Below are positions 8,982 through 18,911 of a stretch of 64,000 nt of DNA, piece after piece (the first letter of the stretch is position 1; every line of letters starts with the position of its first letter). Below the pieces are notes generated by a model. The model made no database searches and had not been told where the DNA came from. It worked only from the letters and a program-made list of their open reading frames with translations. Location: NCBI RefSeq assembly GCF_013401555.1, contig NZ_CP058552.1:5022001-5086000 (forward strand), in the 5' to 3' direction. The translations under genes and the position numbers were made by a program. The stretch comes from Paenibacillus sp. E222 (lineage in GTDB: Bacteria; Bacillota; Bacilli; Paenibacillales; Paenibacillaceae).

Positions 8982-10709
8982 TTATCTCAGCAAATTGGTT
9001 TTAGCCAGTTCAATCAGCTCATCGCCACGCCCATTCAGCACCGCCTTCATCATCCATAAGGTGAAGCCTTCGGCCTGTTTTATATTAATCTTCGGAGGCA
9101 GGGACAGCTCCTGACGGTTCACCACAACATCAATCAGAACAGGGCCATCATGCTGCAATGCTCGCTCTACAGCCCCTTCCAGATCAGCCGGATCTTCAAC
9201 CCGTATCCCCTCCAGGCCCATCGCTTGAGCTACCATCGCAAAGTTGGGATTTACAAGCTCGGTACCGGATTCAAGCAATCCGGCAGCTTTCATCTCCAGT
9301 TCAACAAAACTGAGTGCACCATTGTTAAAGACGACAACTTTAATCGGCAGATTATGCTGTTTAAGCGTCAGAAGATCACCCATCAGCATGGCAATGCCGC
9401 CATCACCGGACAAAGAAATCACCTGTCTTCCCGGATCAGACACCTGCGCTCCAATTGCCTGTGGAAGAGCATTCGCCATGGTGCCATGACTGAATGAACC
9501 TAACAATCGGCGATTGCGGCTCATTTCAATATAGCGGGCCGCCCATACTGTAGGTGTACCAACATCGCAGGTGAAGATTGCATTTTCCGCCGCAGCATCG
9601 CTGATGACCTTGGTTAAATACTGCGGATGAATTGGCGTCTTCCCGGGTTTTCCTACGGCAAGCTCATCCAATTCTTTGCGAACTTTCTCGTAACGTTCCA
9701 CACTTTTATGCAAATGTTTGTCACTATGCTCTTCCGTCAAATAAGGTAACAATGTTTCAATCGTAGCCTTCACATCTCCGCACACGCCATAATCGAGCTT
9801 TGTGCGGCGACCAAGATGTGAAGACTGAATATCCACTTGGAGTACAACCGCATCTTCCGGGAAGAATTGACGATACGGAAAATCGGTTCCCAGCATCAGG
9901 AGCACATCACAGTCCATCATGGCATGATATCCGGAGGAATACCCGATCAATCCGGTGAGGCCTACCGAATACGGGTTATCGTATTCCAGATATTCCTTGC
10001 CTCGCAAAGCAATAACCATTGGGGATTTCAAGCGATCACAGAGCTGCATCAGCGGTTCACGAGCACCGGCGCAGCCTGCGCCACACAGCAACGTAATTTT
10101 TTTGCCTTGATTCAGGAATTCCGCCAGTTTCCGCAGTTCAGGTTCGGAAGGATGGACAACAGGGTGTGTGGGATGATATACATGCTCTGGCACAGGCAGG
10201 TCAGCCGCTTCCAGAGCCGCTACATCACCTGGTAATATAATAACGGAAACTCCTGAACGAGCCACTGCGGTCTGCATAGCCATCGTAAAGGAACGCGGCA
10301 TCTGTTTGGCTGTTGTAATCACCTCACAATAATGACTGCATTCCTGAAACAAATACTCTGGGTGAGTCGCTTGGAAATACTCGCTCCCGATCTCATCACT
10401 CGGAATATGAGCAGCGATGGCTAGTACCGGTACACGGTTCCGATGACAGTCGTACAGACCGTTAATCAAGTGCATGTTTCCCGGTCCGCTGCTGCCTGCA
10501 CATACAGCGATACTTCCGCTCACTTGGGCATCTGCCCCGGCCGCAAAAGCAGCCACTTCCTCATGGCGGACATGAATCCATTCAATTTTCCCCGAACGAC
10601 GGATGGAATCGAGTACCGCATTTAAGGAGTCTCCAACGATACCATAGATACGTTTGATGCCTGCGTTCAATAGTGCTTCGACCAGAACGTCTGCAATTGT
10701 TTTTTTCAT
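8982..10709 (-). CDS. Pyruvate oxidase-like ThDP-dependent enzyme (YdaP/PoxB type)
   Basis: A protein of 575 residues with the three-domain fold of ThDP enzymes: N-terminal Pyr domain with the catalytic Glu in WIHVRHEEVAAFAAGADAQV, a central FAD-type domain, and a C-terminal PP domain. Its Mg-ThDP motif starts GDGG at residues 435-438 and ends NN near 465. The length matches B. subtilis YdaP and E. coli PoxB (about 572-574). It probably decarboxylates pyruvate oxidatively to acetate or acetyl phosphate. I do not see a clear PoxB-style membrane-binding C-terminal helix, so the electron acceptor is uncertain. GGAG lies 11 bases before the ATG. It stands alone on the minus strand. Confidence 0.88.
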   Translation of the reverse strand: MKKTIADVLVEALLNAGIKRIYGIVGDSLNAVLDSIRRSGKIEWIHVRHEEVAAFAAGADAQVSGSIAVCAGSSGPGNMHLINGLYDCHRNRVPVLAIAAHIPSDEIGSEYFQATHPEYLFQECSHYCEVITTAKQMPRSFTMAMQTAVARSGVSVIILPGDVAALEAADLPVPEHVYHPTHPVVHPSEPELRKLAEFLNQGKKITLLCGAGCAGAREPLMQLCDRLKSPMVIALRGKEYLEYDNPYSVGLTGLIGYSSGYHAMMDCDVLLMLGTDFPYRQFFPEDAVVLQVDIQSSHLGRRTKLDYGVCGDVKATIETLLPYLTEEHSDKHLHKSVERYEKVRKELDELAVGKPGKTPIHPQYLTKVISDAAAENAIFTCDVGTPTVWAARYIEMSRNRRLLGSFSHGTMANALPQAIGAQVSDPGRQVISLSGDGGIAMLMGDLLTLKQHNLPIKVVVFNNGALSFVELEMKAAGLLESGTELVNPNFAMVAQAMGLEGIRVEDPADLEGAVERALQHDGPVLIDVVVNRQELSLPPKINIKQAEGFTLWMMKAVLNGRGDELIELAKTNLLR

Positions 10710-10827
10710 GACAGGTCGGTCTCCTTTATTCGCTTATTTTGAGTTATGTTTCCACCGCGTTAAACTACCTATTCTTTTACCCCAATCTTTTGAAATTAGA
10801 AACAAAATCATATGTATTTATGGATAT

Positions 10828-10863
10828 ATAAAAAATCCGCTTGTCATGGACTGACAAACGGAT
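10828..10863 (-). terminator. Rho-independent terminator of SDR gene
   Basis: On the minus strand the arms ATCCGTTTGTCA and TGACAAGCGGAT pair almost perfectly around a 5-base loop and are followed by a T-run. Confidence 0.85.
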
Positions 10864-10933
10864 CATGGGCTGTTATGGTTTTAAAAGTGGTTCATTGCAT
10901 GTTTAGTAATTCATTCACATCCATAAATCAATA

Positions 10934-11695
10934 TTAAATGGCAGGCATCACATTGCCACCACTGACCGGGATATAAGCCCCTGTAATAAAAGAGGACAGG
11001 TCGGATGCCAAAAATGCTACCGCATTGGCAATTTCCTGATCTTCTCCCCTGCGTTTCAACGGCACAGTTTGAATATAACCCTCATCATGTCCCGGCTCAC
11101 TGCTCCGGTCGCGTTCACTGATTGTCCATCCAGGAGCAACCTGGTTGACGGTAATCTGATATTCGCCTACCTCTTTCGCCAGCACACGGTACAAACCGTC
11201 CATGCCGCGTTTTCCAGCTGTATATGCAGATTGGGTGGCAAAATTTTGCATCGCACATTCCGTATTGATACCAATGAATCGACCCGCTCTGGCTTCTTTC
11301 ATATAAGGGATGAATGCTTTGGCGAGATACACACTCTGCATCACACATGATTCGAACTGGCTTATATAATCATCTGGTGATTGTTCCAGCACCGTTGTCC
11401 AGGCATATTGGATGACCGCATTGGCAACCACGATATTCACATCGCCGAGGCTGGACTGAATTTCATCCCGCATCCGAAATGCCGTATCCTGCTTCGTGAT
11501 GTCGCCCTGAACAATGACCGTTTTCCGACCGATGGCTTCAATCTCAGCCTGAAGCTCTCTCGCCTTCGTTTCATTATTTATGTAATGCAGCGCGAGGTCA
11601 GCACCACAGTCTGCCAACGTACAAGCGATGACCCTTCCCAATTGACCGGTTGCACCAGTTACCAGCGCCGTTTTACCTGAAAGATCCAATTTCAT
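10934..11695 (-). CDS. Short-chain dehydrogenase/reductase
   Basis: SDR of 253 residues with the N-terminal nucleotide motif TGATGQLG and the catalytic dyad YTAGK. The residue at the usual catalytic Ser position looks to be Thr or another residue (region INTECAMQNF), a departure from the classical triad that may change or weaken activity. GGAG stands 11 bases before the ATG. It is followed by a strong terminator, so it is monocistronic. The substrate is unknown. Confidence 0.87.
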   Translation of the reverse strand: MKLDLSGKTALVTGATGQLGRVIACTLADCGADLALHYINNETKARELQAEIEAIGRKTVIVQGDITKQDTAFRMRDEIQSSLGDVNIVVANAVIQYAWTTVLEQSPDDYISQFESCVMQSVYLAKAFIPYMKEARAGRFIGINTECAMQNFATQSAYTAGKRGMDGLYRVLAKEVGEYQITVNQVAPGWTISERDRSSEPGHDEGYIQTVPLKRRGEDQEIANAVAFLASDLSSFITGAYIPVSGGNVMPAI

Positions 11696-11867
11696 GTGAT
11701 AAATCGCTCCTTTGAGTCACACATGTGTAATCACGAAATTTTAGCGATGAAGAAAGAAGGATTTCAAAAATAGTTTAACTCATATTAAACAAACTGGAAT
11801 CTAACTGGAAAACGCTTTCGAAGTTCATGTTATCTTCTGTTTGGTTTCAATGAGATTCATCATTTTA

Positions 11868-12173
11868 TTACTTCCCGTGCGGAATGAGATCGATTTCCTG
11901 GAAGCGACTAACTTCTTTTTCCCACCGTTCTTCCACATATTTGCGGTGAACCGGGTGATCATTATAGGCATCATAGGCAGCCTGATTGGCAAATACCATC
12001 GAAAAACTGTAATCAAACTCGTTCTTTTCGCTCACCTGACGCAGGACCTGGAATTGCTCTACACCCGGAATATTCGCCAGTGCATCCGCGCTTTCTTTCA
12101 AAAATGCCTCTGCTTCAGGTGTATCTTTACCTGCGTAAAGTGTAAACGTTACCATATGGTTGATGCTGCTCAT
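11868..12173 (-). CDS. Dabb (stress-responsive A/B barrel) family protein
   Basis: A protein of 101 residues with the dimeric alpha/beta-barrel pattern: INHMVTFTL at the start, LANIPGVEQFQVLRQVS in the middle, then FDYSFSMVFANQAAYDAYNDHPVH and a late EERW. These His and aromatic positions are standard in the Dabb family. Members are small enzymes or stress proteins of mostly unknown reaction. ATG at 12173 has GGAGG 8 bases upstream. It lies upstream of the SDR gene on the same strand with a 172-base gap. Confidence 0.85.
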   Translation of the reverse strand: MSSINHMVTFTLYAGKDTPEAEAFLKESADALANIPGVEQFQVLRQVSEKNEFDYSFSMVFANQAAYDAYNDHPVHRKYVEERWEKEVSRFQEIDLIPHGK

Positions 12174-12341
12174 CTCTATTTCCTCCTCCAATATGACTGA
12201 CTCTGTTTCCTAGTGTACATCCGAAAGTATTGTAAGCGCAATAATTGGTTGAATTAATTTTAGAGCAGTTGAATATGTAGGGGGATTAGAATTACTTTTA
12301 ACTTTGGATTGCATGGGTCTACCTAACGGCATACAAACAAA

Positions 12342-12369
12342 AAAACCTCAGGACTAATCCCGAGGTTTT
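12342..12369 (-). terminator. Rho-independent terminator of L31 gene
   Basis: AAAACCTC pairs with GAGGTTTT, with further inner pairing and a short loop, and a T-run follows on the minus strand. It lies 20 bases past the L31 stop codon. Confidence 0.85.
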
Positions 12370-12388
12370 CTTGTAATGGTTGGACAAC

Positions 12389-12637
12389 CTATTTGATGTT
12401 GTATTTACGGTTAAATTTATCAACACGACCACCGATGTCCACGTTTCTTTGTTTACCAGTGAAGAATGGGTGGGATGCGGAGCTAGTGTCCACACGGATT
12501 ACTGGGTAAGAGTTACCATCTTCCCATTCCATTGTTTCGTTCGAAAATTTAGTCGAAGAACTCAGGAATTTGTAATCAGCACTTGCATCGAAGAAAATTA
12601 CTGTTTGTGTCTTTGGATGGATATCAGCTTTTGGCAT
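12389..12637 (-). CDS. rpmE2: 50S ribosomal protein L31 type B
   Basis: A protein of 82 residues starting [19 protein letters not shown] and containing [20 protein letters not shown]. It lacks the CxxC/Cys pairs of the zinc-binding L31 form, so it is the zinc-free type B. In B. subtilis this paralog (YtiA) is controlled by Zur and replaces the zinc form under starvation. Here I see no good Zur box upstream, so it may be constitutive. Monocistronic, with its own terminator. Confidence 0.95.
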   Translation of the reverse strand: MPKADIHPKTQTVIFFDASADYKFLSSSTKFSNETMEWEDGNSYPVIRVDTSSASHPFFTGKQRNVDIGGRVDKFNRKYNIK

Positions 12638-12781
12638 AATCTATTTACACTCCTTTAATATGGGTACTTCTTAGAATAGAACTAAATTTTATTATACTCT
12701 TTTTTTGGACGAAGTACCAGTCGGAATTGAAGAAACGATAAATATTTTACAATTCACTGTGATTTGCACAGGTTTCAGAGT

Positions 12782-13048
12782 TCAAGTTAAGCCCTTCTCC
12801 AGCACATTTAGCATGTATTCCAACGCTTCAAGTTCATCTCTTCCCCGTGTCTGCAATCTCACCACACTGCCATGTCGAATAGGAAGTAAAGCCATACCGA
12901 GCAGGCTTTTGACATCTACACGATGCTCATGATTCGCATCCATAAATGACAATGAAATATCCGAGGCAAAACGCGACGCTTGCGAAGATACAGACATCAG
13001 ATCATCCCGGTGGAAATCAGAGTGAATCATAAATTCATGTGTTCTCAC
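12782..13048 (-). CDS. HPr-like phosphocarrier protein with altered active site
   Basis: A protein of 88 residues with the HPr fold. The segment FHRDDLMSVSSQASRF aligns with LHARPATLLVQTASKF of HPr, placing His13 at the phospho-His position and Asp15 where the nearly invariant active-site Arg stands. Ser48 in DVKSLLGMALL matches the HPr-kinase site (Ser46). It therefore keeps both phosphorylatable residues but has lost the Arg, and it differs from Crh, which lost the His. It may serve in CcpA signalling more than in sugar transport. The start is GTG with an AAGGAA site 9 bases upstream. It has no PTS neighbours. Confidence 0.8.
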   Translation of the reverse strand: MRTHEFMIHSDFHRDDLMSVSSQASRFASDISLSFMDANHEHRVDVKSLLGMALLPIRHGSVVRLQTRGRDELEALEYMLNVLEKGLT

Positions 13049-13173
13049 AACCTTCAGTTCCTTTCGCTAGATGCTATTTAACCAATGTGGTGTGTATCAT
13101 TTTATATATTAAAATCTTCAAGCATTATACCACGTTATGGAAGCTTGTTTAATCCTTTTATGGCGAAAAATAC

Positions 13174-13201
13174 AAAAAAAGAAACCCTCAATCTCAGGGC
13201 T
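13174..13201 (-). terminator. Terminator of polyol dehydrogenase gene
   Basis: AGCCCT and AGGGTT pair around a 7-base loop, followed by a run of T on the minus strand, starting 15 bases after the stop codon. Confidence 0.7.
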
Positions 13202-13215
13202 CCTTTAAAGTAGAT

Positions 13216-14283
13216 TCATTTGCCGTTCGGATACACCATTACCTTCAGACTGCCGCTCTTGTTGTGCAATGCCCGTTCCATGGCCTGCTGCGTCTCCTCA
13301 AGCGAATAACGGTCAGTAATCAGGGACATTACATCATGCTGGCCTGAACTCAGAAATTCAATTCCCGCAGGATACGTATTGGCGTAACGGAAGATTCCGT
13401 ATATATCCACCTCGTTGTCCGCAATAAAAGGAACATTCAGTGCAATTTCGTCCTGTGCGGGCAGTCCTACAATAGCAAGCTTGCCTCCTCGCCGGAGCGA
13501 ATATAATGCAGACTGAAGCGCCTTCGGATTCCCCGCAGTTTCCCATGCTGTATCTACACCAACGCCGTTCGTTAACTCACGGATCACCGCCTGTGCATCC
13601 TCGTTCCGTACATTAATGGTATGGGTGGCGCCCATACGACGAGCAGCTTCCAACCGTACTTCCTCCAGATCGGTGACGATGATGCGTTCTACGCCAAACG
13701 ATTTGGCAGCTGCAACGGCCATCAGTCCAACAGGTCCCATGCCCATAATGGCAAGTGTGGTGCCCGGAGCCAGTTTACTGCGTCTTGCAGCATGAATGCC
13801 AACCGAGAAAGGTTCGTTCATGGCTGCTTCTTCAAAAGACAGATGATCCGGGATCGGGAAAACCATATCCTCCCGAATGGTCATGTATTGTACAAATGCT
13901 CCATCCACCGGAGGCGTGGCCAGAAATTGCACATCGGGACACAGATTATAACGACCTTCTTTGCATGCCGTGCATCGTCCGCAGGTTACCCCGGGCTCAA
14001 TGGCGACCCGATCTCCTTCTTTCAGCCGTGATACTTTTGAGCCTACAGCTGCTACGATACCTGCACATTCATGTCCAAGTATAATCGGTTTCTCAACGAC
14101 AAATCGGCCAATTCTGCCATGTTCAAAATAATGCACATCCGATCCGCAGACGCCAACGGCCATTACCTGAATGAGCACTTCGTCTTCAGCCGGCTGTGGT
14201 ACAGCCTGTTCTTCAATGATGATGTGCCCCGGCTCTGTCATGACAGCAGCCTTCATGGTCTTGGGTACTTGATGATGTCCCAT
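13216..14283 (-). CDS. Zinc-dependent polyol dehydrogenase (sorbitol/xylitol DH-like)
   Basis: Medium-chain dehydrogenase of 355 residues. Catalytic zinc ligands lie in GVCGSDVHYFEHG and GHE; structural zinc cysteines are the four in CGRCTACKEGRYNLC. The Rossmann motif is GMGPVGLMA, with an acidic residue in VTDLEE favouring NAD. The closest family is sorbitol/xylitol dehydrogenase, which interconverts a polyol and a ketose. ATG at 14283 has GGAGGG 6 bases upstream; the open frame extends 27 bases further without a better site. It follows the alpha-glucuronidase gene by 70 bases and is probably the last gene of the xylan operon. Confidence 0.87.
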   Translation of the reverse strand: MGHHQVPKTMKAAVMTEPGHIIIEEQAVPQPAEDEVLIQVMAVGVCGSDVHYFEHGRIGRFVVEKPIILGHECAGIVAAVGSKVSRLKEGDRVAIEPGVTCGRCTACKEGRYNLCPDVQFLATPPVDGAFVQYMTIREDMVFPIPDHLSFEEAAMNEPFSVGIHAARRSKLAPGTTLAIMGMGPVGLMAVAAAKSFGVERIIVTDLEEVRLEAARRMGATHTINVRNEDAQAVIRELTNGVGVDTAWETAGNPKALQSALYSLRRGGKLAIVGLPAQDEIALNVPFIADNEVDIYGIFRYANTYPAGIEFLSSGQHDVMSLITDRYSLEETQQAMERALHNKSGSLKVMVYPNGK

Positions 14284-14353
14284 ATGTTCCCTCCTTCTCG
14301 TGTATGCCAACGTTGTTCTTTCCTACGAAGAAGATCCGACTCTTGTATCCAGA

Positions 14354-16504
14354 TTAATATATCGTTCTTCCTTGTTCATCGGCAATACCGCTTTTGCGAT
14401 AGAAGTACGTGTTGATCATGTCTCGCCATTCCTTGGCATGCTCCGCCTGCCCTGCCTGTAACGCAGACACTTTATCAAATACAGTCGCATCAATTTTGCC
14501 TTCCAGCTGTCTCCAGGTCTGTGCTAATGCTTCCGCCTGCTCTGCTCCATCAAAATGTGTATCATAAATGTGCTGAATGACCGTTTTGCCAGAATGCAGA
14601 ACATGTGTATACGGGACATGGTGGAAAAATAACAGCAGCTCGTCCGGACAGGAGTCTACGGATTCATATCTCTCGGCGTTTTCCCGATGGTATTGGGATG
14701 TATATCCCGTTCCACTGCTCACGGTCCGGTCCACCCCAATGCCATCACAATCGGCAAAATGGTACGTCCCCCACTTGGAATATTCATAGCCATCCACATT
14801 AGGACCATAATGGTGCTCCGGATTAACCATCCAGCCTACGCCGAGCGGTGCCGTATAACTTTCATAGATATCGAGCGAATTCAAAAGCATGCCAGAGATT
14901 AGACGAACGATCTCTTCGTCATGTCCGAATGTAAGTCTGACCCACTCCTCCGCGATCTCTTCCGATGACAGCTCCGGATTCCAGGCAAGTCTGCCATATC
15001 CGTATAGATTCGCCTGAGCGAGCGGATGTCCTGTCCAGCAAGCATCCGCACCGATATTGGATACTGCGGCAAAGCCGCTATAGGGCCTGTTGTACAGAGA
15101 ACCGTCAGCAATGCGTTTTATTTCAGAACCCGGCCCCTTGGCAAACGTATCAAAATCCAATACTTCTTTCCACTGTGGGATCAGATAGCACAGATGCCGC
15201 TGCTGGCCCGTATACTCCTGCGTAATCTGGAACTCCAATACCTGATTTGTGTTCTCCATTGCACCAAACAGCGGGGATACGGCCTCGCGAACCTGAAAGT
15301 CCATCGGCCCATTCTTGATCTGTAAAATGACGTTATCCGCAAATCGGCCATCCAGCGGCTTGAAGTGGTCATAGGCCGCCCGTGCGCGATCCGTGGAGCG
15401 GTCACGCCAGTCTTGTTTGCAGTTATAGACGAAGCAGCGCCAAATCACCAGGCCACCAAATGGGCGAAGTGCCTCGGCCAGCATGTTCGCTCCATCAGCA
15501 TGATCACGGTTATATGTGAAGGGTCCAGGCCGATTTTCGGAATCAGCTTTGATCAGATAGCCGCCAAAATCCGGGATTGCCGCATATACCTTGGCTGTCT
15601 GAATGTTCCACCATTCACGGACCTGTTCATCCAGCGGATCTGCCGTAAGCAATCCACCAATCTCTATCGGGCTTGCGTAGTTGGCGCTCAGGAACAACCG
15701 GATGCCGTACGCTCTGAATTGGGCAGCAACCTTCGCGACATCACCCAAGAAACGTTCCGTCAGGAACAGGCTCTCACGCTGATGCACGTTTACGTTATTG
15801 ATTGAAATAGCGTTAATACCTGTAGAAGCAAGCAATCTGGCATAATCTCGAATACGCCCAAGATCACGTGTAAATTCCCCATTGGCATAGAAAATGGATT
15901 TTCCAGCATAACCACGCTCGATGCTGCCGTCTACATTATCCCACTGATTGATCATGCGTAATGCATTAACAGGCTGCTCTGAAATGTAACTTAATCTTCC
16001 CGCAGCAGGATCTACATCGTTAGAGTTTTCTTGCTCCAGAACAAGCTCCCTTAACAGATGAAAAGTACCATATAGAACACCTTGAGGGGTTTCAGAACCA
16101 ATAAACAGCTTCCCCTGCGCCTTGTCTTCGCGGATAATAAAACCTTCTCCTTGCACGGTAGAGCGCTCCGTGTCGCTGAAGGCCTGAGCCACGGCTTCTG
16201 AGCCCGTCCATGTGCCAAGCCAGATCCCTTGTGCCTCCCGGTGGGCTGATTCCGACTCACTCACTTGATTGGCAGTTTCCTGACTAACTTTCGGTTTGAT
16301 GCCAAACAGCTTATCGAGTCCCTGAGTCAGTTCGGCTATTGCTGTTGATATGATTTCCTCATGTTCCACCACAGTCACGGTATGGCTCCATGCAGGGACT
16401 GCCTTTTGGGCGGCCCCTTTCACTGCGGATTGACTTTGAAGATATCCAAGCCACGCATCATATTGCGGGCCTGAGATATTGGATTGAACGGTTGTGTTGC
16501 TCAT
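14354..16504 (-). CDS. aguA: GH67 alpha-glucuronidase
   Basis: A protein of 716 residues, close to characterised GH67 enzymes. Family signatures are [20 protein letters not shown], and an acidic pair, Asp in AAYDHFK and Glu in QVREAV, spaced 28 apart as I recall for the catalytic Asp/Glu of Geobacillus AguA. It removes (4-O-methyl)glucuronic acid from the end of aldouronate oligomers produced from glucuronoxylan. There is no signal peptide, so it is intracellular and needs imported oligomers. The start codon overlaps the upstream xylosidase stop as ATGA, and the xylosidase 3' end supplies the GGAGG site: tight translational coupling. Confidence 0.94.
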   Translation of the reverse strand: MSNTTVQSNISGPQYDAWLGYLQSQSAVKGAAQKAVPAWSHTVTVVEHEEIISTAIAELTQGLDKLFGIKPKVSQETANQVSESESAHREAQGIWLGTWTGSEAVAQAFSDTERSTVQGEGFIIREDKAQGKLFIGSETPQGVLYGTFHLLRELVLEQENSNDVDPAAGRLSYISEQPVNALRMINQWDNVDGSIERGYAGKSIFYANGEFTRDLGRIRDYARLLASTGINAISINNVNVHQRESLFLTERFLGDVAKVAAQFRAYGIRLFLSANYASPIEIGGLLTADPLDEQVREWWNIQTAKVYAAIPDFGGYLIKADSENRPGPFTYNRDHADGANMLAEALRPFGGLVIWRCFVYNCKQDWRDRSTDRARAAYDHFKPLDGRFADNVILQIKNGPMDFQVREAVSPLFGAMENTNQVLEFQITQEYTGQQRHLCYLIPQWKEVLDFDTFAKGPGSEIKRIADGSLYNRPYSGFAAVSNIGADACWTGHPLAQANLYGYGRLAWNPELSSEEIAEEWVRLTFGHDEEIVRLISGMLLNSLDIYESYTAPLGVGWMVNPEHHYGPNVDGYEYSKWGTYHFADCDGIGVDRTVSSGTGYTSQYHRENAERYESVDSCPDELLLFFHHVPYTHVLHSGKTVIQHIYDTHFDGAEQAEALAQTWRQLEGKIDATVFDKVSALQAGQAEHAKEWRDMINTYFYRKSGIADEQGRTIY

Positions 16505-18732
16505 TGTACAGCCTCCTTGCTGGCATAGATCTGCTCCAGGCGCTTACCTTTGCCTTCGAGCAGCCATAGAATCGATGTTACTCCGCGCGGGTAATACTTG
16601 CTTCCGACCGCCACACCTGCCAGGATCTGGTCACTCCAGCACCAGTAGGATTCCTCTGGATGCAGCAGCCAGTTTACATGAGCAGCGTCAGATGCCTTGC
16701 CTGTTTCATCCCATTCCATGCCCAGCAGTTCTCGTGCGATGAACTGGGAAAGATATATTTTGCTGAGCCATGAGTTATTGCTCGTAGAGGACAGCTTCCA
16801 GCCTCCATCTTCGAACAGGCATGTACCAGGGACAAGAACCGTTTTAAAGTGGGTTCGAAGCGCTTGCAGGTAAGGACCGAAACGACCATTAACATCCAGC
16901 ACGCCTTCACAGCCGGTGAAGTATGGGAACACCAAGCCTTCAATAGCCGGAATGATACGGGAATCATTATTTTCGGCGATCACTGCCGGAATGTAGCCAC
17001 CATTGGTTAACTGGGCTGCGATACTGGCTGCACAGCGATCTGCCTGACGTCCTGCGTGATGAGACAAATCAGCCAGCTTCTCTGCAGCGAACAGCTTCTC
17101 CAGTGCTACATAGACGGCCCAGCATTTGCCTGCCAGATAGATGTTGTTGCGGGATTGTCCAAGTGACACATCCAGGCTGTCGTAAGTGGTAATCTCGGCT
17201 CCGCCTTTGGTACGACTGCTATCCAGCCCCATCAGGCCGTTGCGTTGGTTTTCATCCGGATGATCCCGGTTCAACATGCTTTCGAAGCAATCCCGAATGA
17301 CGGGCAGCATCTCTTTAACAAATTCCCGGTCCTGCGTCTGTTCAATATATACCGTTGCACAGCAGAGCCAGTTAACCAGTTCCTCGTGACTCATTTGCGA
17401 GAAGCAGTCATCAATACCCACCAGTTCATATGCCGAGTGTCCCGGACGTGAGAATACATTGGCTACGCCGATATCATGGGTGAACGTAATGCCGCCCGGA
17501 TATTCCTTCTCTTCGCCAGGGAACCGCACTTGATCCGTATAACTGTAGCGTTTCACAAACCACTCCAACTCGTTACGCACGGTCCAGGGATTTAAGGCAA
17601 GTTCAAAATACAACTGATCTGCGGTCAGATCGAGTGTATTCATCATCCGGTATTCACCTTCATTGACGATCCAGAACGGCTCGCCGTCCGCATCCAGCAG
17701 TTGTGTACTTGCATAATAGCTATGAATGGAATGGGCAAGCATAAACGATTGATCTTCACTCAAAGCAGCTGTACCGAGACGTTGCTCAACTTCCTTACAG
17801 GAAGCAGTCAGCTCGTTGAAACGGTCAAGCGCATATTTCCCCGCTTCCAGGATATCTGCAAAATAACGTGTATACCAATAGGTTGTGTCTATACCCGAAG
17901 TAACGATCCCACCGCGATAAAAACAGACGGCAAATCGGTATGTACGCTTCTCTCCGGCGGGAACGTCCATCAACAGGGTAGCTGTTTCGCCCAGGCCGAA
18001 CGCGAGATTCTCACGATGCTTCTCCTGCAATATCTTCTCCAGTGTAAATCCTCGAGCAGGCCATAGACCCTCATCCGCAGATAAAATGGCGGTTAGGCGA
18101 CCTTGTCCAACTCCGGTTAATGACCCACCCTCAGGTCCTCCGATGATACGCATGGCTGAGTAAGGATCATTACCCTGGTATCCAAAATATGCTTTACGCT
18201 GCTGCTGTCCTTGCGTGTTATCAATCGTCATCTCCACCAGCACCGCAGGCACAAGCGCATCCATTAGTGCTTCACGATCGCCACTCAGCGGTTCGGGTAC
18301 AGGACGCACAGGTGAGTAAATACGGAAAGTCAGATCACCCGCCGTCCATGTATCTGTTCCTGAAGTAAACTCGCGCGTAATCTCTTCATCGCGGAACGCT
18401 GAAATTAACGGGCGTGTTCCCTGTGCTGCAACTGCCGTTGGCGTGCTCAATTCACTTTCCGTCGAGGCCGAAGACACCTGATCTGAATCCGAATTGTCCC
18501 CTTTCTCCACATCATATCGAACGCTGGCATCTTCAACGGCTTCAAAAAATGGTAAAGCTTCGTAGTAGTCACTGTCGCGAGATTGTAAACCGATATATAT
18601 ATTCTGATCTGCTGGCTTGCCAAGCTCCAGGCCTAGTCCGCCTTTGGCTCCTTTGTAACCAAGCGTAAAGCTGGCAAAAGCCCCGATCGGTGAGTGATGG
18701 GCATTATAAAAGATGGATTTGGAAGTGCTCAT
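16501..18732 (-). CDS. GH52 beta-xylosidase
   Basis: A protein of 743 residues, somewhat longer than the roughly 705-residue Geobacillus GH52 enzyme. The N-terminus [20 protein letters not shown] is the family hallmark. Glu in NEGEYRMMN and Asp in TTYDSLDVS are 158 residues apart, the same spacing as the nucleophile and acid/base (Glu337/Asp495) I recall from Geobacillus. It is cytoplasmic and splits xylobiose and short xylo-oligomers to xylose. First gene of the operon xylosidase-aguA-polyol dehydrogenase. GAGGGG stands 9 bases before the ATG, with a cre-like site just upstream. A residue stretch rich in Ser/Asp around 95-115 looks like an added loop. Confidence 0.93.
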   Translation of the reverse strand: MSTSKSIFYNAHHSPIGAFASFTLGYKGAKGGLGLELGKPADQNIYIGLQSRDSDYYEALPFFEAVEDASVRYDVEKGDNSDSDQVSSASTESELSTPTAVAAQGTRPLISAFRDEEITREFTSGTDTWTAGDLTFRIYSPVRPVPEPLSGDREALMDALVPAVLVEMTIDNTQGQQQRKAYFGYQGNDPYSAMRIIGGPEGGSLTGVGQGRLTAILSADEGLWPARGFTLEKILQEKHRENLAFGLGETATLLMDVPAGEKRTYRFAVCFYRGGIVTSGIDTTYWYTRYFADILEAGKYALDRFNELTASCKEVEQRLGTAALSEDQSFMLAHSIHSYYASTQLLDADGEPFWIVNEGEYRMMNTLDLTADQLYFELALNPWTVRNELEWFVKRYSYTDQVRFPGEEKEYPGGITFTHDIGVANVFSRPGHSAYELVGIDDCFSQMSHEELVNWLCCATVYIEQTQDREFVKEMLPVIRDCFESMLNRDHPDENQRNGLMGLDSSRTKGGAEITTYDSLDVSLGQSRNNIYLAGKCWAVYVALEKLFAAEKLADLSHHAGRQADRCAASIAAQLTNGGYIPAVIAENNDSRIIPAIEGLVFPYFTGCEGVLDVNGRFGPYLQALRTHFKTVLVPGTCLFEDGGWKLSSTSNNSWLSKIYLSQFIARELLGMEWDETGKASDAAHVNWLLHPEESYWCWSDQILAGVAVGSKYYPRGVTSILWLLEGKGKRLEQIYASKEAVQ

Positions 18733-18758
18733 GAACGATGACCCCTCTCAAAATGGTT

Positions 18759-18772
18759 TGCATGCGTTTTCA
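18759..18772 (-). promoter_or_regulatory. cre-like CcpA site of xylan operon
   Basis: On the minus strand it reads TGAAAACGCATGCA, matching the TGNAANCGNNNNCA core of catabolite-responsive elements. It lies 27-40 bases before the xylosidase start, fitting carbon catabolite repression of the operon. Confidence 0.6.
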
Positions 18773-18911
18773 TTAGCCCCATCCTACCATGGGCATTCCA
18801 CCATAGACCATGGTCAAATCAATCGGATATTTACCCAAATCAAGCTAGTAGACTATAATATAAATAAAGCGGTTACATCTGTTTCTATACTTTTTATCAA
18901 GGGGGTCTTCC

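Noticed and set aside
12638..12781. Zur box upstream of L31 type B
   Set aside because: AACGATAAATATTTTACAATT is only loosely similar; the symmetric TCGTAA/TTACGA arms are missing.
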